NCBI GenBank assembly: GCA_015179045.1
Contig: WHUZ01000038.1
Coordinates: 496,001 to 560,000 of the forward strand
Origin: Kalaharituber pfeilii
Lineage: Eukaryota > Ascomycota > Pezizomycetes > Pezizales > Pezizaceae
DNA: 64,000 bases
Direction of reading: 5' to 3'
This document shows, in pieces, positions 34,943 to 44,880 of this stretch (positions within the stretch are counted from its first letter, which is position 1; each line of letters begins with the position of its first letter). The notes beneath the pieces were generated by a model that did not search any database, was not told the origin of the DNA, and saw only the letters and a list, made by a program, of their open reading frames with translations. A program made the position numbers and the translations under genes.

Positions 34943-35770
34943 TTTTTTTTAAAAAAAAAAAATATCATTCCTCGCATGCCGCCCTACGGGCTATGGTGAG
35001 ATTAAGAACATAAGAGGAAAAGGAAATAATATAAAAGGAAAGGAAGAAAGGGAAAATGGTGAGAATAGTCCTCCCCGGATGAATTGCTGCTCTGCCTAAT
35101 AGAACTACTGATCCCGCTCCTCAGTCCGATGACTTCACCCACGTCAGTAACGTCACCAGTGGTCCGCCCCCTCGTCCTCCCCTTCCTTAGGTTCTAGTAA
35201 TTCCGCCGGCATCTATCCCAGATGTGCGCTGTCGTCTCCTCCCCTTTCCCGCACCATCGGCACTCCTGGCTTTCTGCCTTCCCTGTCCTAAACCTTCATG
35301 ACTTGAGTCCTTTTCCGCCTAGTAGACCTCCCACAGTCGCGGTTACCCGACCCAGGCGTTGTGGGGGTCTGTAGCTGAGTCCCAGTCTGTTCCTCTCTTC
35401 GGCTCGTCGTGCTCTCGCCTCCATGCGCATGCCGTTGCCTGACTGTTTCTGTCTCATATTGTAGAAATACGCCCACTCTTGCCATCAGGTCTGCTCTTTC
35501 GTTCCCCATTATGCTCTTGTGACTCTTAACCCACATGATCGCTACGTCTAGGCCTCCTCTCTGGACCCTTTTCTCCCAAGCCGTTCTGGCTGACTGTGCA
35601 GAGCCGTCTGGAGTCGGCTTGCCTTCTGCTATGTCCTTGATCTTCTTTATGGCTACCTGGGAGTCCGTGAGTATAAGGATCTCTTCATCCCCGTCGTCCA
35701 GTGCGTTGACGATCGCTATGAGTTCCGCGTCGGTGACCGTGGCCCTTGTCCCGAGGTATAATGGGGCTGA
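34943..35770 (-). mobile_element. 5'-truncated LINE fragment with type B tail
   Basis: Minus strand: RNase H coding region, a short 3'UTR, hairpin CTCACCATAGCCC/GGGCGGCATGCGAG, then ATAT, twelve T and eight A. The mixed T-A tail is odd and recurs at 36,188. The 5' end coincides with another type B tail at 35,771. Confidence 0.75.
35288..35770 (-). pseudogene. LINE RNase H domain fragment
   Basis: The frame reads ATVTDAELIAIVNAL, then LILTDSQVAIKKIKD and MWVKSHKSIMGNERADLMAR, the E, D and D/H motif regions of LINE RNase H. The upstream D-G-S motif is missing because of 5' truncation. Confidence 0.75.
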
Positions 35771-36174
35771 TTTTTTTTTATATATATATCATTAACCGCA
35801 TGCCGCCCTAAGGGCTATGGCGATTTAGGTACAAAAGGAATAAAATAGAAATGAAGTTAAAATGACATCGGTAGTGACCCACGGCCCTGCTAGTGTAGTG
35901 AGAAACATAAACGAACCAACCAAATCTCCATCCATGAGCCGCCCTCCTTCTTCTATGCGCCCAGGCCGTCTATACGGCTGCCATCCGTGTACGCTGTCTT
36001 CCAACCCTGGTCCTCTTGTTCTTCGATGCGCTTTTCCCTTCCCTTGCCCTCTCATCAACCTCCCTGCTGACGCCTAGGTTATGTGTGCTGTTATGTACCA
36101 CCCGACGGGTCCGAGCTACTGTCCTGATGGCCCCGGAGGCGCTAGATTGTGTTTTGCCGCCTCCAATTTCAAAA
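35771..36174 (-). mobile_element. LINE 3' end with type B tail, 5' limit uncertain
   Basis: Nine T, TATATATATCATTAACCGCA and CGCCCTAAGGGCTATGGCGAT: a type B hairpin with an ATCGC/GCGGT outer stem. To the right a basic frame (VARTRRVVHNSTHNLGVSRE, ending GRQRTRMAAV) may be the C-terminus of LINE ORF2, though no zinc motif is seen. Confidence 0.5.
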
Positions 36175-36187
36175 TCTTCCACCTCCT

Positions 36188-36219
36188 TTTTTTTTAAAAA
36201 AAAAAAATCTTTACTCGTT
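36188..36219 (-). mobile_element. 32-bp type B tail fragment with T-A tail
   Basis: Target duplication TCTTCCACCTCCT/TCTTCCACTTCCT at 36,175-36,187 and 36,220-36,232 (one mismatch). The insert on the minus strand is AACGAGTAAAGA, twelve T and eight A. It contains only the last nucleotides of the hairpin. Confidence 0.7.
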
Positions 36220-36273
36220 TCTTCCACTTCCTGACGAAGTGGGCCCATCTCCCTCCTGTTCTGCAGGACTCGC

Positions 36274-36870
36274 CTACTCCTTCAACTTCAGCACAAGCAA
36301 CTTGGGTGGCGCTGTCTGTGTTGGACTGGACGGCCTTGAAGGCTCTGTAATCATCAGGAGGGGCGGTAGCTCGAATAGCATGCCAGCGTGGCCTTTACCG
36401 TCCTCACCGTCCATCCGTTCTTCCGCATCCACAAGTAACCTCTTTCTCTCATCCGCCAAGGCAGACAGATCAATACTCCTCCGCCCTGCTTCAGGGGTCC
36501 CTGCAGAAAGCGTGTAAGATTTGGTGTTGATATCTCCTCCGGATCCTGGTGTAGGAGGGTTGGACCCGACAGAGGTGTCCTCAGAGTCGCGGCGTCGCAT
36601 TCTCTGGCGGGAGACGAGAATAATTATGATATAGATGATAAACGAGACTGTGATCAGAAGCCAGGCAGCTACTAAGAGAGTAACGACTTTGAAGGCTTCA
36701 GGGCGGGTAGGGGTAAAGGGGCGTGGAATAGTCCTGGGGGAGGAAGTAGATGTAGTGGGAGTGGTGGTGGAGGTTGTAGTGGGAGGTGTAGTGGAAGGTG
36801 CAGTAGAAGGTGTAGTAGAAGTGTGCGTAGCAACGGCGATTGAGCCGGTAGATTTCCTGAAATAAGGCAT
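36274..36870 (-). CDS. Hypothetical single-pass membrane protein (probable last exon)
   Basis: The frame continues upstream to 36,939, but TTATTTCAG at 36,857 is a good acceptor, so the true 5' part may be an unseen exon. Visible order: a T/S/P-rich segment (repeats of TTPST and TTT), a 25-residue membrane helix beginning VVTLLVAAWLLITVSFIIYI, a basic stop-transfer RQRMRRR, then a ~100-residue hydrophilic tail with SDEDT- and RRSIDLSAL-like stretches, ending KLLVLKLKE. The layout suits a fungal cell-surface protein with a glycosylated ectodomain (WSC or mid2-like layout). No signal peptide was found, so this is tentative. Confidence 0.5.
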   Translation of the reverse strand: MPYFRKSTGSIAVATHTSTTPSTAPSTTPPTTTSTTTPTTSTSSPRTIPRPFTPTRPEAFKVVTLLVAAWLLITVSFIIYIIIILVSRQRMRRRDSEDTSVGSNPPTPGSGGDINTKSYTLSAGTPEAGRRSIDLSALADERKRLLVDAEERMDGEDGKGHAGMLFELPPLLMITEPSRPSSPTQTAPPKLLVLKLKE

Positions 36871-36939
36871 GGAATATTGATTTAAATGAATATTCTGAAT
36901 GTTGCAACGTAATCCACGTTTGTCCAGCTTAAGAGTCAA

Positions 36940-37589
36940 TTCTGTGTTCTCGCGCCCTCAATTCTCCAGGCATACATCTGAGAGTATAACGCGACGTTCC
37001 TGAGGTTTTTATACGCCACTCTCCAGGAATTTCTGTTGCTGCCTTGAGATTTCCCCCGACCAGGCTACCACCGAGGTCCTTCGAGGTCGCCTTGCTCTAC
37101 ACGTACTCTGGATCGAATGCGGACGAAGCTTTTGTCAAGCATCACGTTATCGTTTGTGGGATAGAACAGCAATGCCAATCACACGCGTGCACGGGCAGTC
37201 GATGGGTGACGATAGAGATAGGGTGTATTCAGTGGTACGATATTATATGCCATTATCTGTGAAGATGAGGCCAGGATTGCGCTTAGGGACAGTTTAGCCG
37301 ATCCGTGGCGTGCTCTTGGGTGCACTCCGACCTCGTTCCACGCGTGTAGATAAGCTGAGGGTGCCTGGCCTTCCTCCTTATTTGCTTTGCTTGATTAAGT
37401 TCGAATATTCTATGCACTCAAGAGGGTAGAAACGCAAACAGATTAACCTTTGCAGGACAGATACCAGTAGCGTACGCGTCCTCGAGTCACTCTAGACTAT
37501 TCCGGAAATGAAAGTCCGGCAGATAATACAATTATAAACCGAGGCTTTCGCAATTGCCAATCTTGTTCCACTTGTGCCTCCAACATTTC
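36940..37589. other. Intergenic stretch, nothing recognised
   Basis: No ORF longer than about 72 codons with recognisable content and no repeats. It may contain the promoter and first exon of the minus-strand gene ending at 36,274. Confidence 0.4.
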
Positions 37590-37637
37590 TTTTTTTTTTA
37601 TATCTGTAATCGCGTGCCGCCCTAGGGGCTATGGCGA
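37590..37637 (-). mobile_element. Type B LINE 3' tail
   Basis: Ten T, ATATCTGTAATCGCGTGCCG and CCCTAGGGGCTATGGCGAT. Outer stem ATCGC/GCGAT. A/G-rich sequence to about 37,690 resembles LINE 3'UTR, so it may be a short 5'-truncated LINE copy. No target duplication found. Confidence 0.6.
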
Positions 37638-38511
37638 TGTTCAAATACATAGGGGGATAGGTAAATTGAAAGGAGAGGAAACCGGAAATTGATTAAGTTC
37701 CTGTCACTCTTCCAACTCTTCCATCAGTCTCGCAATAGGGTCATGTTTTTGGTCTTTCGGTGGGTGAGCGAGAGACTCCAACAGCCTTCATGCAGCCAAG
37801 AGTGATAGAGGAAATATGTCTACCGATGCCCACGGAGGAAAGGTACCATTGATCCGCCCACAACATCGTGTGTACGACGCACCCTGTAAAAGCTTAATGT
37901 GTGTGAAAGCGCGAGAGCAGCCGTTTTCCGTACCCATGAAGACTTTCCACGATGTTTTGCTTTCTTTTTTTTTTCTTGGTGTTCCCACATTCCGTTTTGC
38001 TCTGGTAAACTCCCATTATATGGTTCTCCATTGGTTAGCCTCTCACAGTCCTCTTCAGCCGTTACACATCTAGCCTCGACCTCAGATTCCTTCTTTCTTA
38101 GCTGAGAAGCTACCCAGTCCGCTGCCACTCAATATGCCCATCTCTGTCAACAGGAACTGGTATACGAATATGACTATGGAGTCCTTCCTGCCGTAAGTAA
38201 AGCACAGGCCCCCTCTTATGAACATCTCCTCTTTCCACTGCCTTACTCAATTCTTCACATGAATCTCTCCAATGTGGCCCACTATCCCAATAGCAGCCTC
38301 TAATATCGACACGGTTTGCTGAGTTGGAGTTTGGGTAGTCGAGATTTTTAAACTGGCGAGGAGAATAGTAGGGTTTCGAGTTTGTGAAAGCTGCAGTGCG
38401 TAGTTCAGCAATCTGACTCTCTAACTTTTGAGCCTCAGTCTGATAGATTTTCAGGTCCTTCATCATGCTGGTTAGGTCCTCCATATCCTTCGCTCACCGC
38501 TTCTCTTCTTT

Positions 38512-38562
38512 TCTTTTTTTTTAATATCATTGATCGCATGCCGCCCTAAGGGTTATGGCGAT
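38512..38562 (-). mobile_element. Ultra-short hairpin retroposon, type B, 51 bp
   Basis: Perfect 13-bp target duplication GCTTCTCTTCTTT at 38,499-38,511 and 38,563-38,575. Minus strand: ATCGCCATAACCCTTAGGGC, GGCATGCGAT, CAATGATATTAA and poly(A). Starts exactly at the outer stem. Interrupts the gag-like remnant. Confidence 0.93.
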
Positions 38563-38933
38563 GCTTCTCTTCTTTACTATGGGCTAACTGTTTGTCCTCC
38601 AATACCTTACTGCGCACTGATTTCTTTCTTAATCCTGTTTCTACCAGTTGCTTGACGTTCCATAACTTTATCATCTGCGAGTCCTGTTTGGTACAGACTC
38701 CTAGGGCCACCTTTTTGAGATCTTGCCATGCATCACAAGTTGTTTTCGTATCTTCAATGTCAATGGAGCATCGTTTGTATAGCTTATCTCCCATCTTATC
38801 CAAAAATGCCTGAAGAAATAAGAACACATGCGTATGTTCATTGATTGTCCCTTTTTCAACCAACTGGTCTGAGCGCTTGGAAAATCAAAAATTAATGGAG
38901 TGTTCCTTTCGTTCTAGCTCTATGATGGTAGCC

Positions 38934-38987
38934 GTTTTTTTTTTATATATATCAGTACTCGCGTGCCGCCCTGTGAGCTATGGCGAG
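38934..38987 (-). mobile_element. Ultra-short hairpin retroposon, type B, 54 bp
   Basis: Perfect 11-bp target duplication TGATGGTAGCC at 38,923-38,933 and 38,988-38,998. Minus strand: CTCGCCATAGCTCACAGGGC, GGCACGCGAG, TACTGATATATATA and poly(A). Starts exactly at the outer stem. Second insert in the gag-like remnant. Confidence 0.93.
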
Positions 38988-39136
38988 TGATGGTAGCCTG
39001 GAGAGCTTGTATAGTCTCTTGAGCCGATCCCGGAGGGTTCGGTGATAGCGATCGCAGTATTCGAGAGTAGGGTACTTCGTGATCCATATCCATTTGTGCA
39101 AGCGAGTAACTTAAAAAGGTTGAAGGCGAGAACGTA

Positions 39137-39171
39137 ATTTTTTTTTTTTTTTTTTATATCATTACTCGCGT
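39137..39171 (-). mobile_element. Truncated type B retroposon tail
   Basis: Nineteen T followed by ATATCATTACTCGCG, the 3' half of the type B hairpin. No clear target duplication. Confidence 0.55.
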
Positions 39172-40332
39172 GTTTGTTGAGTAAGGGTAAAAGGTAAAAG
39201 GTAAAAGGTAAAAGTAAAAGGTAAAGCGTTGAGCGTTGTAATGTTACGGTGTCTCCGATTGCAGCGAAATGTAGGTGTAACTTAGGACAACGCTTGGAAC
39301 TTGACCTTTGTATAGGGCCATTTAGGCCCCTCCAGCGTGTCAGTTATTGCATTATTCTATTTAACATTGAGTGCTAATTAACAAGCTTCTCTCTCATCAT
39401 CATGGCATCATTGATACTTTGTTCGGTCACCCTGACAATAGCTAGTAGGAGCGGGAGAGGATGCGACATGAGAAGTAGAAGCCATGACTGCTCAATGTTA
39501 GAGATCTACAGTAATGTCGGAGTGTCGGAGGTGTCGGATATCAGAGAGGTCCGTGATAAAGGGTGGTAAGGGCCCGAGAGCAACCTCATGCTCTATGTAT
39601 ATAGGTGTATTACTTTGGCTACTCTCTCTACGAAGGAATAACAATCATCTCTTTCTACCCAAAGCTCAACACTCAAGATACAGGATGTGTGCAAGGCTGA
39701 GTGAAGGCGGCGAGTATAAAGGCAGGGAGAAAGGTATTGGAAAACTATAGCAGCGACGTTCGAATGTATGATGATTGTAAAGGTAAGGGCAAAGGCAAAA
39801 GTAAGAGAAAGCATATGCGAGCACAAGGGAAAGTGCGTGTGCAGCAAGAGAAAGTGTGGGGATAACAGTGAGTGCGGGTGCGAATGAGTGCGAATGAGTG
39901 CGAATCCTGCTGCCGATCTTTCCTGGTCGTTTTATTTTTCGTTCCTGTTGCCTTGGAATACTGTAAACTGTCATTCTTGAGGAGTTTTTATGTTTAATCT
40001 CTATCCCTCCCGTTTTTCTTTCTTGTGTTTTTCTTTTCTTTTCTTTTCTTTTCTTTGAATTCATTTATTCCACCCCTTTGCTATTGCATTTTGAACAAAC
40101 GAACTCAGTGTCCGTTTTCGGAAGCACCCCAACTAGTAACAAACTCTCTGTTCCAAAACCAAGAGCGCCACTAGCATCACAATGCCCACCCATCTCAACC
40201 GAAATCATTCCATTGTTCAAACTTGCACAAAGGTAAGCAGATAAGCACAGGTGTGCGACTTCTTGTTTCTTTCAATTTCATAAAGATGGTGTGGAGCAAT
40301 GCTCAATGTAAATGCAAGTTCGGTGCGAGTGC
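39172..40332. other. Intergenic stretch with simple repeats
   Basis: Holds AAAGGT-type repeats at 39,185-39,225, GAATGAGTGC repeats at about 39,870-39,905 and a TTTTC run at 40,030-40,055. No gene recognised. Confidence 0.5.
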
Positions 40333-40343
40333 AACTGCAAGTG

Positions 40344-40408
40344 TTTTTTTGTTTTTTTTGTTTTTTTTAATATCATTAATCGCATGCCGCCCTATGGGCT
40401 ATGGCGAT
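40344..40408 (-). mobile_element. Ultra-short hairpin retroposon, type B, 65 bp
   Basis: Perfect 11-bp target duplication AACTGCAAGTG at 40,333-40,343 and 40,409-40,419. Minus strand: ATCGCCATAGCCCATAGGGC, GGCATGCGAT, TAATGATATTAA and an A-rich tail interrupted by single C. Outer stem ATCGC/GCGAT. Confidence 0.92.
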
Positions 40409-40419
40409 AACTGCAAGTG

Positions 40420-41670
40420 TGGGTGCGGGTGTATTGTGGTATCAAGCCTGGTATGTATTCTGCAGCACATTTCTCCGGTTGAAGGGACCAATGTAAGAGG
40501 AGAGCGATAGTGCCTACTATCCTCAGAGTGACCGGAAAGTTGAGAACTGGCGGAATACACACACAAGGCTTGTATTCACATGTTGTATAACGAATGGGAA
40601 CGTGGGTGCAATGCAACGTGTAGTATTGCAAGAGTGTCGAAAAGATTGCTTATCCTAATTACAGAACAAGCATGCTACTTTGATCTACATATCAACAAAG
40701 GAAGTAAAGAAAGTAATAACTCAAATCACAAAGTAAAGAAAGACTCTATGTCAAAGAATTCCAATAATAGAGAGGTTTTATAAACCCCGAACTTTTTTTG
40801 CAGGGTTTGGGAAAAAAATACGTTGCCTTAACAACGTGTTTATTTATACCAAGTCCTGAAAATTTCCCTTCTGAAATCCGGAAAACTGACCCTTAAGACT
40901 GTAAAATACCCACAACACTCAATTCTAAAGATATTTACATCCCATGAACGTGAAAAATCAGCCAAAGCAGTCCTCTATCTACTCAAGAAAATCTATCCCA
41001 GTACGACATTGTGGGCACCCTCCATGGACTTCTCAATCTCCAGTTGTCAATATACCACAACCTACATCACAATCTGTATCTGCCAACCCCAACCAATGCC
41101 TGCTACATCTCAACCAACGCCTGCTACATTTCAACCAACGCCTGCTACATCTCAACCAACGCCTGCTACATCTCAACCAACGTTTGAAGCTTCATCTCGA
41201 TCTCTGTGCGGGACCGGTATCTCTTTCCAGCCCACTCGTTTGCAGTGTACCAGTAGTTAATTCCTGAGTTTTCAGGCTAACTTACAAAACGTGACGCACT
41301 CTCAGGGTTTTAGCATGATTACTAATTAAGCTACCCGCAAATTTCAGGGTTTGTATAAAACCTGTCTAATGAAAGAAGTCGAAATAATCAAAAAAGGATA
41401 ATCAAAGAAGCCATAGAAAGACCCATCCTTTACACGAAAGTGCCGACCCGGTACCACAAAGCTTGCCCCGGAAGTGAAAAATTCAACAACGTCTAAGAAC
41501 AGAGGTGTCCTTGTTCTCGTGTCCACAACAGGACGAGCGTTTGGAAGCGACTCTACAACCACAACGTATCCCCGAGCAAAACCGACATAGATCGAAAGCT
41601 CTCAGCGCACTGAGTCTTTTGATCTAATTTTTATCCCCAAATACCACAACCCACAAGTTTCCCCCTTGGG
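40420..41670. other. Stretch with short ORFs of unknown meaning
   Basis: Plus-strand ORFs at 40,944-41,267 are dominated by a 21-bp repeat. A minus-strand frame at 41,344-41,600 (SLPNARPVVDTRTRTPLFLD, GRHFRVKDGSFYGFFDYPFL) looks protein-like but matches nothing I know and may be a retroelement scrap. Confidence 0.3.
41090..41182. repeat. 21-bp tandem repeat, about 4.4 units
   Basis: CAACCAACGCCTGCTACATC plus T repeated from 41,090, in one frame giving a TPATSQP-like heptad. Confidence 0.9.
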
Positions 41671-42596
41671 GTGAAATTTCGAGGGAATGCTCAGCTCGTT
41701 GCCAACACATCAACCACACCAACCCCGCGCCAAGCATGGCGTTGTTCTACTGATACAGATGGGAGCCGTTCAGAGGCCGGGGTAGGGGCAGCAGCAGTGA
41801 GAGTCTGCAGACCGGCATTGAAAACATATGGGGGTGCAGGTGAGCAAGAGCCGAACAGATATGAGGCATACAGGGTAGCATTGCTGGGCACATATGACAA
41901 TGATGTAGCTGCGCTAGCTGCGGTTCTGGAGGCATGCCGGGTGGCGCTCTTGCGAGCTGATAGGGGCTTTGGAAAAGGAAAGATGTACAATCTAACAGAC
42001 TCGCAGTATGTGGTACGGACGGCGTTGGACGGGCAATTCAAAGCACGCTCACGGCTAGAGCATGAGCTCCTCAGGATGAGCTGCAAGCTGGCGCATAAAG
42101 GTACATAATGTGGATTCCGGCACATCTGGGGATTGCTGGGAATGGGAGGGCAGACAAAGAGGCCAAGAGAGCAGTAGTGGAACCAGGATGGAGGATGCAG
42201 GGGGTACCTGGCCAACTTTCGGTAGCAGAAATCAGGGCAAGAGATAGAGCAAAGTTTACGAAGGACTTAGGGGCAGAGGCATGAAGTCTAGGACTGAGGC
42301 ACTGGACCAACAAAGGAGTGAGAGCTTTTATGGAGATCTCCCGCAAGAGGGTGGTGTGCCCTCTCTGTGGGAAAGACAAGCCAGCAATGAGAGACCATAT
42401 TATGCGGAAATGCCGGAAGCTCAAAAGGGAGAGGTTAGAGGAAGGCCTTTATGGGACGCGCAGGGACGGGCGGGCGATACCTACAGGTTTTGATATCTGG
42501 TTCGGAAAAGAAGCGTGGTCTAAGACGCAGAATGTCTGCATGAGGGCAGCAGAGCGGATTCGGCCTGTCAACTTTGGGAAGCAGGGCCAAGGGTAG
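41671..42596 (+). pseudogene. LINE ORF2 C-terminal fragment: RNase H and zinc-binding tail
   Basis: RNase H motifs STDTDGSRSEAGVGAA, AALAAVLEACRVALL and LTDSQYVVRTALDG. After a frameshift at about 42,105 follow MWIPAHLGIAGNGRADKEAK and, after a stop near 42,283, the zinc motif CPLCGKDKPAMRDHIMRKC. It ends VNFGKQGQG at 42,596. The copy is older than the two large LINEs. No hairpin or poly(A) was found downstream; sequence to about 42,790 is its probable 3'UTR. Confidence 0.75.
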
Positions 42597-42849
42597 GAGG
42601 GTGGAAGGAGATGAGGAAGGGGAGGAAGAGCAGGATGGAGATGATGGGAGGATTGCTGGTGGAGTTTATTTCTTTCTTTGTTTTTTGTTTCTGCTTTTCT
42701 TTCCCAGAGGGGGAAACCCCGTTTCCTATGTAAAGGTTATACCGCGTATAGTCCCGGAAAAAGTGCAATAGCCAGGCACCGTCGGGGACGTAAAATAATA
42801 ACAAACTTGAAGGGACGCCCATACCCACACCCACACCGCCCGCGCCACC

Positions 42850-43670
42850 ACCCAAGGCGGCCAAACACAACAAGCCCAGGCGCCAAGACGAGGCGCCACC
42901 CACCCCTGGGTTCAGCCCCATCACGTGCATATGGACAGAACCGGAGGACCCCAAACCTGAAGCCCTAGGCTTCAGCGCGATCACCACCGCATACGCGGTG
43001 AAACCCACCTCCACCTACACCGCCCCCGCCCCTGAAGTCACCGCACAACCAGAGAAAGCGGAGACGAAGACAACTTCGGAGGTCACGCCCAAAACCAGAA
43101 AGCGAAAGGGCAAAACGGCGTCGGTACAGGACCCGTATGCCTGGAAGCGGAGACTAGACAACAAGGAGGCGAAGAAAATCGCCACCTCACCACCGGTCGG
43201 GACCCCACACGCCGATGATACGCCCGTCAGCACCACCAAGACAAGCTCATCAAGCCCCGCGCCAACCCCCACCCCAGCGCCCACGCCCAAGACCAAACCC
43301 CCTCACACCCCAAAGCCAAATCCCCACCTCCAACCACTCCCGACGCCAACACCCCAAAGATCGACCCTGCCATGGCGAACAGCTGCAAGCGGGGTTACGT
43401 GAAATAAAAAAAAAAAAAAAAAACCCCAAAGATCGGTATCGTGGTCCACGGGATAGCCCTAAGGAAAGACCTCGGGAACATCCGACGATGGATGGAGGCA
43501 GCCAACCAAGACTTAGGAAAGATTACGGGGATCCGATGGCTAAGGAGGAAATCGACTCTAGTTGAGGAGGGAAAGAAGACAAGCTCGGTGGTGGTGTACC
43601 TGGAGGAGGTGTCGAAAGTAGACAGGGTGAGACTGGGAGGAAGATGGCTACTAAAACTGGGGGGGAGCTC
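42850..43670 (+). pseudogene. LINE ORF1 fragment, RRM-like half, interrupted by a hairpin insert
   Basis: P/T-rich N-terminus, then TRKRKGKTASVQDPYAWKRR and DNKEAKKIATSPP. After the insert at 43,364-43,422 it continues as GIVVHGIALRKDLGNIRRWM, LGKITGIRWLRRKS and SSVVVYLEEVSKVDRVRLGG. The last part resembles the nucleic-acid-binding (RRM-like) module of Tad1-type ORF1 and aligns with 63,242-63,821 (minus). Confidence 0.7.
43364..43422 (+). mobile_element. Ultra-short hairpin retroposon, type A, 59 bp
   Basis: Perfect 13-bp target duplication ACCCCAAAGATCG at 43,351-43,363 and 43,423-43,435. Insert: ACCCTGCCATGGCGAACAGC, TGCAAGCGGGGTTACGTGAA, AT and poly(A). It lies within the ORF1 fragment. 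Confidence 0.93.
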
Positions 43671-43679
43671 CAGTCACCT

Positions 43680-44712
43680 GATAGTAAGGGGGGCGAAAGG
43701 AGAAGAGGCGAATTGTAACCCCCTCAGCAACCTGAAAACCACCCGACCCAGATGGTGACCAGGTTCGATTCCTGGCCTGGAGGCGATGGTGTGCTGCGCG
43801 CGCAGTCGACCGTGTGTGAGTAGAGCGTATTGTGGCGGCTTGACCAGTTGGGCTCCTGTCACGGCCGGCGAAAGCAGTAACGGTAAAGCGCTCGAAAACA
43901 TGCGACCTCGTGTTGTTGAACCATCATTTGGGACAGAGCACGTCTCGCAAGGACGGGAGATGAGGAGAATTCCGACTCCGAACTTGTTGGTTAGTTCTGT
44001 GCGTGGAGAAGTGGTCGATAGGCGGTTAAGTGACGAACCCACACCGTCCCGCTTCAACACAGGGCGAGACAGCGTCGGCCTTAGGAGGTCCCAGGCCTCC
44101 CATGAGGGAAGAGAGTAGGCCCTGAAACGGCCCAGCTTAACAACCCCGGTGATGGAACTCCGTAGGTATCGCGAAGCGTCGCTAAATACGACGTGAGGCG
44201 AGACGAACCGGCTTGGAAGGGCAGGTTCGGTCCGAGAGGACGGATGCGGCTGTCGGTACCTTGCGGCGTCTTCGGAGGCTTAGCGCCGGTGCTTAAGGAG
44301 CAAACAACGGGCACGAGTCCGGACTTCCAATCCGGAGATTTGTCTCACACTAGGGGAGCTGCCTATGACAGCAATCCTGTCCGTACTCACCTGGGTGGTG
44401 CCCTGAGTTGGTTCAGGTGAAACGGCAGGTTCTGGCAAGATGGCTACCGCCAAGGAGAGGCCGCGGGGCTGTCGTGGCCCCGGTAGGCCGTCGGCAATCG
44501 GAAGGGATAAGCAAACCGCGTGAGAGTCGCAGGTTGGTACTCCTGCGTAGGATTCAAGTGCAGAGGGAGCGGCGAGCTTCGGAGAGCTGCGTTAATACCT
44601 CTAGGGCCCCGAAAGGGGACAAGGCAGCCCGAAGCCTTAGTGAGATTAAAAGACGGGCCTTCGATACACCTGTGTGCGTGCAGGAAATCTCCCCTACTGT
44701 TGTCCGAGCAGG
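43680..44712 (+). ncRNA. GC-rich, hairpin-dense segment of unknown identity
   Basis: The equivalent of this ~1-kb block is absent from the related element at 63,069-63,821. It is unusually GC-rich and has no convincing coding frame. Many perfect local stems are visible: CCAGG-TTCGATT-CCTGG (like a tRNA T-arm, about 43,760), CGTCG-CTAAATA-CGACG, GTCC-GAGA-GGAC, TCCGGA-CTTCCAA-TCCGGA, GGGGC..GCCCC, CGCAGG..CCTGCG, CCCC-GAAA-GGGG and AAGGC..GCCTT. GNRA-type loops suggest a folded RNA. I could not match it to rRNA, group I or II introns, SRP or RNase P RNA. It could be a LINE 5'UTR or a captured structural RNA. Confidence 0.4.
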
Positions 44713-44880
44713 ACAGTACGAATGGGACAGAGGACGGAAGTGAAAGACGTCCCGTCCTATATTGACATTTCACCCACATCATGTATGAGCACCGCGGGCA
44801 CCACATGTATCTATTTGTCATTTTTCTTTTTATTTCTAATAAACCCTCGCCGTAGCCCATAGGCCGAAAGGAACAGACTG

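Larger units (their letters stand above)
37820..39090 (-). pseudogene. Gag-like retroelement gene remnant
   Basis: A single frame can be followed on the minus strand from about 39,088 (MDMDHEVPYSRILRSL) to about 37,820 across two inserted hairpins. It has two in-frame TGA codons (before FSKRSDQLVEK and before AKDMEDLTSMM). It includes QDLKKVALGVCTKQDSQMIK, a coiled segment (TEAQKLESQIAELRT) and a single knuckle-like CYWDSGPHWRDSC in which the second Cys is Asp. Then comes HIRIPVPVDRDGHI, as in gag proteins of fungal LTR elements. No pol region follows, so it is a truncated copy or a decayed domesticated gag. Confidence 0.55.

Noticed and set aside
43680..44712. 28S rRNA fragment
   Set aside because: Style is rRNA-like (GC-rich, GNRA stems), but no conserved nuclear rRNA landmark such as the sarcin-ricin loop could be matched.
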